From Nitrospirota bacterium (GTDB lineage Bacteria; Nitrospirota; UBA9217): DNA of 64,000 bases. Location of the stretch: NCBI GenBank assembly GCA_023229435.1, contig JALNZF010000009.1:33966-97965 (forward strand). Reading direction: 5' to 3'. The notes beneath the pieces were generated by a model. It made no database searches and had not been told where the DNA came from. It saw nothing but the letters and a program-made list of their open reading frames with translations. The translations under genes and the position numbers were made by a program. This document shows positions 58,556-64,000 of the stretch, piece by piece; position 1 is the stretch's first letter; every line of letters begins with the position of its first letter.

Positions 58556-59518
58556 TTATATTTCGTTATTCATGGCTGCGATAGACGCTTCAATCGCTTG
58601 AGCTGAACTGCGCTGTGCCCGCCAACCAAGTTTCTTAATTTTATGGACATCGAACAAAACTTTCGGGACATCACCCTTCCATCCACGGTCGCCACCCGTA
58701 TATTGATAGTCAACAGAACCTGGCTCGACTCCTGCCACCCGGCAGGCAATATCAGCAATTTCAGTTACGGAAATGTAGTCGTCGGTCGCGACGTTGAAAA
58801 CGTCGAAGCATTGGCCTTGGATTTTAGCATTTTTGCCGAGAACCAGCAACATCGCATCTATGACATCTTCGACGTAAATATAAGACTTGGTTTGCGATCC
58901 ATCGCCGAGTATGCGAAGCTTGGTCGGGTCATGTTTAAGCCTTCGGATAAAATCGTAACCGACTCCGTGAGTTTGTTTTGGACCAACGACATTGGCGAAT
59001 CTAAATGCGCGGCCGTTCATAGAAAACATATGGCAATAAGACGAAATCAGAGCCTCACAGGCCATCTTGCTGGCGCCATAAGTTGAGATCGGGAAACAAG
59101 GACCATAGGATTCCGCGAACGCCACATCCGGCGCTTCGCCATAAATGCCGCTGCCGGACGTATACAGAATTTCAGGAACGTTATTGACGCGCATGGCCTC
59201 AAGGATATTCTGAGTCAGATACGTACCTTCCCAAAAATCTATATCGGGTTGTTTTACAGCTTTGGCGATATCCGGATTCGCCGCAAAATGGATTACCAAA
59301 TCTACACCGGCCATCGCGTGCGTTAGCAAGCCCAAGTGCTTGATATCGCCTTCAACAATTTTCAGTTTGAGATTCGACACTACCGATTTTAAATGCTCCA
59401 TGCTCCCGGACGTGAAATTATCGTAAATAACAAGTGACTCGACACGCTCATCCAGCAGCAATCTTTGCACAATATGAGAACCGATAAACCCTGCACCGCC
59501 AGAAACAAATATCTTCAT
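58556..59518 (-). CDS. NAD-dependent sugar epimerase/dehydratase
   Basis: 320 residues, extended SDR. KIFVSGGAGFIGSHIVQRLLLDERVESLVIYDNFTSG binds NAD; VIHFAANPDIAKAVKQPDID, TSGSGIYGEAPDVAF and STYGASKMACEALISSY (Y-X3-K) follow. Close to UDP-glucose 4-epimerase-like enzymes; exact substrate unclear. It lies 34 bases before the lipid-carrier glycosyltransferase and may be co-transcribed with it. Confidence 0.88.
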   Translation of the reverse strand: MKIFVSGGAGFIGSHIVQRLLLDERVESLVIYDNFTSGSMEHLKSVVSNLKLKIVEGDIKHLGLLTHAMAGVDLVIHFAANPDIAKAVKQPDIDFWEGTYLTQNILEAMRVNNVPEILYTSGSGIYGEAPDVAFAESYGPCFPISTYGASKMACEALISSYCHMFSMNGRAFRFANVVGPKQTHGVGYDFIRRLKHDPTKLRILGDGSQTKSYIYVEDVIDAMLLVLGKNAKIQGQCFDVFNVATDDYISVTEIADIACRVAGVEPGSVDYQYTGGDRGWKGDVPKVLFDVHKIKKLGWRAQRSSAQAIEASIAAMNNEI

Positions 59519-59579
59519 AACCCACCCTCTTTAATTTCACTTAAATATAAAATACTTTAAATGTGTGTCAATAAAGCGA

Positions 59580-62579
59580 TCATAATTTTACAAACTCCTT
59601 AGGAATTCCAATAGACATCCTGATAAGCAGCAGCAATAACATCAATCCACAGAGGCATATCAATATAGCTTGGTTAAGTTTTTCTGGCCTGTAGGTAAAA
59701 CTCACATCATATTCTCCCGCTTTATTTACCCATATTCCCTTAGATGCTTCGTTCACCCGAATATAGTCAACTTTCTCGCCGTTTACATTCGCAACAAAAT
59801 CGCCAGGATAATATGTTTCACCGAGCACAATGATACCCGGGCCGCTCGCCTCAACAGAGAAACGAGTACTATTGTTCGTCAACCTGTATTCTCCCGCAGG
59901 TATTACCCGGTAGAGCGTATTGTTTTTTAGGACTCCCTGCGGGATGAACTGACTTTCCACTGCGGCGAATGGTACATGCTTTTTATCTGCCAATGCATCT
60001 ATAATATCAGTTGGTTTATGTACTTCTATTATTTTATTAACGAAGAAAGCCCTTGGCCATACGGACTCTCTTTGCCAGACATCTAGATCGCGGGAGTATA
60101 GCAACTGCATATCTTGAGGCATCTTGGTTCCAACATCTGCTACCATGTAACCTATCCCCAGCAAATCCAGTGAAGCTGCACGACTGGTAATCTGATCACT
60201 TTTAATACGACGGCACCAGCCCCAATCAACCATTGGGTAATCAATAAGAGTCAATAGTTTTTCGTAATTTTTACTTCTTAATGGCTCAACAGGCACTATT
60301 CCTTCTAGATCCAATCTAGCGTTAAAGCCAGGGAATAAAACCTCTCGTTCACCAACTACCCGCGTCGGTATCATTGCTTTGTCAATTCTCTTTTTAACAT
60401 ACTCGATGGCATTCGACTTGTTTGAATAATTAGCGCGCTCTGTAGAATTCATCACATAAGCATCAATCGTTGCCACTCCTGTCATCAAATGCATGCCATG
60501 ACGAACATTTAATACCAAAAAGCAACATGTTAATATTATTAACCCTATCCTTTTTTTCCAAACACCTGATCCAGCGAGCTGGTATAGTGCTACAAGCCCG
60601 ATGAGTACAATAAAAACAATAACAATATACCTCTCTTCAATAGAATATTTAATAGGATTTTGCCAAATTAAAACGAGCCATAACCCAAGAAAACTTGAAA
60701 TTGAAAAAGCTAGGATTGCCTTCTTAAATTTATCGGATGCCTCTAAGAAGTCCCGGATTCCATGCCCGGCGATGATTAAAGCAAGTACCGTCATAGGCAC
60801 TGAAAAGGTGTCTCCCACGTGATGTACCTTGTTGATAAAAGGAATAGCAATCAGGATTGACACCGGGATCAAGCCATACGCAGTAGACATTGCCAAGACA
60901 AATAATCCCCAACTGCCACAAACTATACACGATTGTCGAAGACGCAAACTTATAAAAGAACTTGCCATACAAAAAAAAATAAATAGATTTACTGAGGGCC
61001 CTGTAAGATTATTATTAAAGTACTTTTGAAAAAAGAAATTATCGAAAAATCCAATGATCATCCACGGCTGAAATGTAGAAACACCAGGAGTGTCATAAGA
61101 AGTAAATGCTTTGCCTAACGCATCCAAAAAAAGCAACCAATGCGGCGCGGTAATCATGACAAGAGTAAATCCGATTCCGAATGCAAAAACAAATGATCGG
61201 ATGCGTCCCCACTTAGGGGAAATGTGCACCAAAAAAGCCAGCACTCCCAAAGCTTGCATGAAACATGCAGTGATAACACCTTCTTTGGGTGGCCCCGCGT
61301 TAAGTTGCAACCAAGTAACGGCAGCCAGCAAAAGGCCTTGCGAAACACAACTTCTTACATGCGGATTTGGTAAAGTCAAAACTCTCCCAAGTCGATCCCA
61401 TTGAAGCACTACCCAAGGCGCATAAGTCAAAACAAAAAATACTGGATGGTTAAACCGATATGCGAAGAAACCAAGAAAACAACTGGAAATCGCAATCAAT
61501 AATCCAGCTAATAATCTGTCTGTAAACCGAAAAACGAGTAAACCCATTCCGACCGCAAATATTGCCTTAGACAGAATGAATTTAAAATCCCAGCCAATAG
61601 AACTTCCATCCAGAAAAACTGGAATCCAATGCAAAACATCTCCGATCATTGACTGGCCTTGCGCAAACAGCGGGATTCCGCCGCCAACATATCGATTCCA
61701 GAATGGAAATTCAAAATAGCGAAATAGCGAATCATGTTGCACAACGGTATTGGGGGCTATGCTCCATAATGTCGCCCCCAGATCTGAACCACGATAATTT
61801 TCGATAAACCCATTAAATGAAAAGCCCGGCACCCATGGGGGGGCGCCATACAAGGCGGCCACCCCGACGGGAGAAACAAAGCTCTTACCAAAGAACACAA
61901 CGGGGTAACAACTTGCGACGGCTGAAATAAGCCCAATAAACGCTATCGCTTTTCTTGGGTTTGCGACCGAATAATTAACCAGCCGTTCTATAGTCTCGGC
62001 AATTTGTCGACGGCACTTAGCCAAACCAATGAAAATGGTGAAGATTAATAAGGCGTATCCAGCATAGATCCATCCACGGTGCGCAAGGAAATCTATCCAA
62101 CTACTTTTCTTATTAAACGATGAGTTCTCTATTTCTGTTATAGGGTCGTTAGCATTTTCTACTGTATGTATAACCAGCATATCTTCGATGACATCCATTC
62201 CGCTGATTTGCTGTTTTGACTTAAAAGACTTGACAGGATAATTTTTAAGTATGTCGCCCGACGCATTTTCAATTCCAGCTTTATTTATCCTAAGCACTGA
62301 AGGAGCGTCGATCAGATCAAAACGAAGATTTTTTATGGGTAAGGTAGGCAAAGGAAACAAATATTTCTGGAAGGCCCCACGCTGAACTTGTAATCTACTC
62401 GAATCCTGCTCAGTGACACCATGGCCTATATCAAAAAATATTTGGCTAATACCTATATTGGAGGATTCCATATATACTACAAAATATAATTTATTGCTCT
62501 CCCGATAATCGTTGTGCCCAATCACGCCAGCAAAAAGAAGTGAGCAAATAGCCAATATATATATGTTTATACGAGTCAT
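59580..62579 (-). CDS. Large multi-spanning membrane protein (YfhO/GT-C-like)
   Basis: About 1000 residues. A short N-terminal helix, a 150-residue extracytoplasmic domain, then roughly a dozen hydrophobic helices (examples: AIAFIGLISAVASCYPVVFF, GLLIAISSCFLGFFAYRF, YIVIVFIVLIGLVALYQLAG) and a periplasmic C-terminal domain ending in a last helix (AILICLCGLMLLLLLIRMS). The HDSLFRYFEFPFWNRYVGGGIPLFAQGQS stretch resembles the GT-C/YfhO proteins that glycosylate lipid-linked or teichoic substrates. ATG 62579 opens TRINIYILAICSLL. AT-rich. The family assignment is tentative. Confidence 0.65.
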   Translation of the reverse strand: MTRINIYILAICSLLFAGVIGHNDYRESNKLYFVVYMESSNIGISQIFFDIGHGVTEQDSSRLQVQRGAFQKYLFPLPTLPIKNLRFDLIDAPSVLRINKAGIENASGDILKNYPVKSFKSKQQISGMDVIEDMLVIHTVENANDPITEIENSSFNKKSSWIDFLAHRGWIYAGYALLIFTIFIGLAKCRRQIAETIERLVNYSVANPRKAIAFIGLISAVASCYPVVFFGKSFVSPVGVAALYGAPPWVPGFSFNGFIENYRGSDLGATLWSIAPNTVVQHDSLFRYFEFPFWNRYVGGGIPLFAQGQSMIGDVLHWIPVFLDGSSIGWDFKFILSKAIFAVGMGLLVFRFTDRLLAGLLIAISSCFLGFFAYRFNHPVFFVLTYAPWVVLQWDRLGRVLTLPNPHVRSCVSQGLLLAAVTWLQLNAGPPKEGVITACFMQALGVLAFLVHISPKWGRIRSFVFAFGIGFTLVMITAPHWLLFLDALGKAFTSYDTPGVSTFQPWMIIGFFDNFFFQKYFNNNLTGPSVNLFIFFCMASSFISLRLRQSCIVCGSWGLFVLAMSTAYGLIPVSILIAIPFINKVHHVGDTFSVPMTVLALIIAGHGIRDFLEASDKFKKAILAFSISSFLGLWLVLIWQNPIKYSIEERYIVIVFIVLIGLVALYQLAGSGVWKKRIGLIILTCCFLVLNVRHGMHLMTGVATIDAYVMNSTERANYSNKSNAIEYVKKRIDKAMIPTRVVGEREVLFPGFNARLDLEGIVPVEPLRSKNYEKLLTLIDYPMVDWGWCRRIKSDQITSRAASLDLLGIGYMVADVGTKMPQDMQLLYSRDLDVWQRESVWPRAFFVNKIIEVHKPTDIIDALADKKHVPFAAVESQFIPQGVLKNNTLYRVIPAGEYRLTNNSTRFSVEASGPGIIVLGETYYPGDFVANVNGEKVDYIRVNEASKGIWVNKAGEYDVSFTYRPEKLNQAILICLCGLMLLLLLIRMSIGIPKEFVKL

Positions 62580-62760
62580 TTTAAATGCTCTCGAATTCAG
62601 AAACATGTCTAAAAATGGATAGGGATTTCATCATAACAAACCACGAACCCCTGCGTATATGTTTATATTTATCATACAACGTCACTCAAAATGCTATTTG
62701 TACTGTAAAGTGGACCTTTCTGTCAAGACAATAATGTGTCGAGTTTAGTTGGGTGACCAA

Positions 62761-62946
62761 TCAATACGCAGCGGAATGGCGCTGCCCCGATTTCCACTTC
62801 TCCTTGATGCGCTTCTCTCTCTTTGAATTTATCCACATTTTTTGCTCGGCCACCACTGTATATCCGTTATATCTCATCACGTGTGCTGAAATCCAATAAT
62901 TGGTGTGTTCTTTCGTTGTGTTATAAAATACAAAACATTCCATCAA
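62761..62946 (-). CDS. Doubtful small open frame
   Basis: 61 residues (ending KEKWKSGQRHSAAY) with no ribosome site that I can see and no known family. It is the only frame in the 480-base stretch between the large membrane protein and the last epimerase. It may be chance or the end of a decayed gene, possibly from a mobile element. I see no other feature in 62607-63058. Confidence 0.2.
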   Translation of the reverse strand: MMECFVFYNTTKEHTNYWISAHVMRYNGYTVVAEQKMWINSKREKRIKEKWKSGQRHSAAY

Positions 62947-63058
62947 CCCAATCTGTACTTTAGGTAATGTGGCATACGCTTTCAGATATATACGTCTTCG
63001 TACTTGACGCTCTGCCAGAGCCGATCACAAATATATTGTCAAATACCTGCCGCTCTGG

Positions 63059-63991
63059 TCATTTATTTAACACCTTACGCATCCAGGCAGCCGTTTTAAC
63101 AATTCCTTCTTCAAGCGTTACCTTCAATTCCCATCCCAATTCCTGCCGTGCCAAGGAATTGTCCAGAATGCTTACCGGCACATCAAACGGTCGACCTGGC
63201 CGGTAGTGACGAACAACCTCGCGACCAAGAACGCGCTCAAGCATATCTATCATTTCGATGAGACTAGTGCCAACACCCGAACTGATATTGAAGACTGATT
63301 TTTCACCATCGTAATCAACAGCGTGAGCAAATGCTTCGGCCACATCGCTGATGTATAAATAATCACGGGTAACACTGCCATCGCCCCATATTTCCAGAGG
63401 CTTATTCTGGATTGCGTTACTCAAGAAGACGCCCACTGCCCCCTGAGCCGTCTCCACTCTCTGACGCTCACCAAACGGATTAGCAACCCGGAGAATGTTT
63501 GCCTTAATTCCATACAGGTGCTGATACATCAACAGGTATTTCTCAATAGCAAGTTTCGTAATACCATATGACACACGCGGCTCGGTCGGATGGTTTTCGT
63601 CTATAGGAAGATAGACCGGATTGCCGTAAACGGTACCTCCAGAGGAAATAAATACAATCTTGCGTACACGTTTAGCTACCATTGCACCAAGCATCTGCAA
63701 GGTGGGTACAAGATTGCTCTGTATATCATAAACCAGGTCATCGTTGGAATTCTTGGGTAGAGTCGTCGATACCAGGTGCAGGATGACATCAACGCCGTCT
63801 ATTGCACTGCTCACATCATGGAGGCTCATCAGATCGCCAGTCAGCCACTCAACTCTTTCATCATCAGAAAACTGGCGATAGGGTACGACGCGGGGACGCT
63901 CAAAAATGCGCAGCTCATGACCATCTTTGAGCAAACGATCAGCAATTGCAGATCCGATAAAGCCACCGCCGCCAAAAATCGTTATTTTCAT
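63059..63991 (-). CDS. NAD-dependent epimerase (UDP-glucose 4-epimerase-like)
   Basis: 310 residues. KITIFGGGGFIGSAIADRLLKDGHELRIFERP is the nucleotide site; VILHLVSTTLPKNSNDDLVYDIQSNLVPTL, ISSGGTVYGNPVYLPIDE and SYGITKLAIEKYL (Y-X3-K) follow; RVANPFGERQRVETAQGAVGVFL matches the galE/wbiB group. It is complete; the window ends nine bases before its ATG's upstream region. Probably another sugar-modifying step of the polysaccharide locus. Confidence 0.88.
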   Translation of the reverse strand: MKITIFGGGGFIGSAIADRLLKDGHELRIFERPRVVPYRQFSDDERVEWLTGDLMSLHDVSSAIDGVDVILHLVSTTLPKNSNDDLVYDIQSNLVPTLQMLGAMVAKRVRKIVFISSGGTVYGNPVYLPIDENHPTEPRVSYGITKLAIEKYLLMYQHLYGIKANILRVANPFGERQRVETAQGAVGVFLSNAIQNKPLEIWGDGSVTRDYLYISDVAEAFAHAVDYDGEKSVFNISSGVGTSLIEMIDMLERVLGREVVRHYRPGRPFDVPVSILDNSLARQELGWELKVTLEEGIVKTAAWMRKVLNK

Positions 63992-64000
63992 CGTGTCAAA

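Noticed and set aside
62607..63058. An insertion-sequence remnant
   Set aside because: A possible inverted-repeat-like end (TGTCAAGACAATAATGTGTC near 62720) and a small frame are present, but I found no matching second end or transposase motif.

Overview
The window reads as a chromosomal segment of a Gram-negative, probably anaerobic bacterium with LPS. The gene mix (futalosine-pathway menaquinone genes, a short Geobacter-like type IV pilin behind a sigma-54-type promoter, Kdo and heptose genes, a pimeloyl-CoA biotin route) fits Nitrospirota or a Desulfobacterota lineage. That placement is inferred from gene content only. I saw no rRNA, tRNA, CRISPR array or intact transposase.

Layout. 1-7062 (+): a TPR protein tail, an Fe-S flavin oxidoreductase, a DUF2378-like protein, an hsp20-lon pair, lipA and a GT2 glycosyltransferase. 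7063-7404: nested palindromic repeats. 7830-24016 (-): a nearly continuous run for envelope precursors, listed here in transcription order: heptosyltransferase, heptose-7-P kinase, dTDP-rhamnose genes rfbA-C-D-B, UDP-glucose dehydrogenase and UDP-xylose synthase, kdsB-pyrG-kdsA-kdsD-kdsC, a lipid A acyltransferase, pgsA, plsY and a beta-barrel protein. Many of these genes overlap by 4 bases. 24278-29092: a small ferredoxin, a GGDDF signalling protein coupled to a lipoprotein, and a three-gene ABC export operon. 29209-29781 (-): a pilin and its secreted partner. 30057-33501 (+): mqnX-mqnE-mqnC. 33776-36351 (-): the tRNA methylthiotransferases mtaB and miaB. 36420-42039 (-): a SAM hydrolase and a biotin cluster, bioB-bioW-bioF-fabG-bioD. 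42320-63991 (-): a long polysaccharide locus that makes GDP-mannose and GDP-D-rhamnose, probably GDP-D-glycero-D-manno-heptose, and carries glycosyltransferases, epimerases, a methyltransferase and large membrane proteins.

How the genes work together. Four nucleotide-sugar pathways (UDP-Xyl, dTDP-L-Rha, GDP-D-Rha, GDP-heptose) plus Kdo and heptose supply an elaborate LPS or O-antigen. The phospholipid genes (pgsA, plsY) and the acyltransferase are translated from the same run as the Kdo genes.

The most unusual structure is a set of degenerate 7-base tandem repeats. Each locus uses a different word, and several loci are arranged as inverted arms that keep a 7-base phase across the centre. They abut stop and start codons, they flank a four-helix-bundle (S23-type) gene inserted between manC and manB, and they also lie in frame inside rfbB, manC and mqnX. 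The second highlight is the pilin pair with its sigma-54-type promoter.
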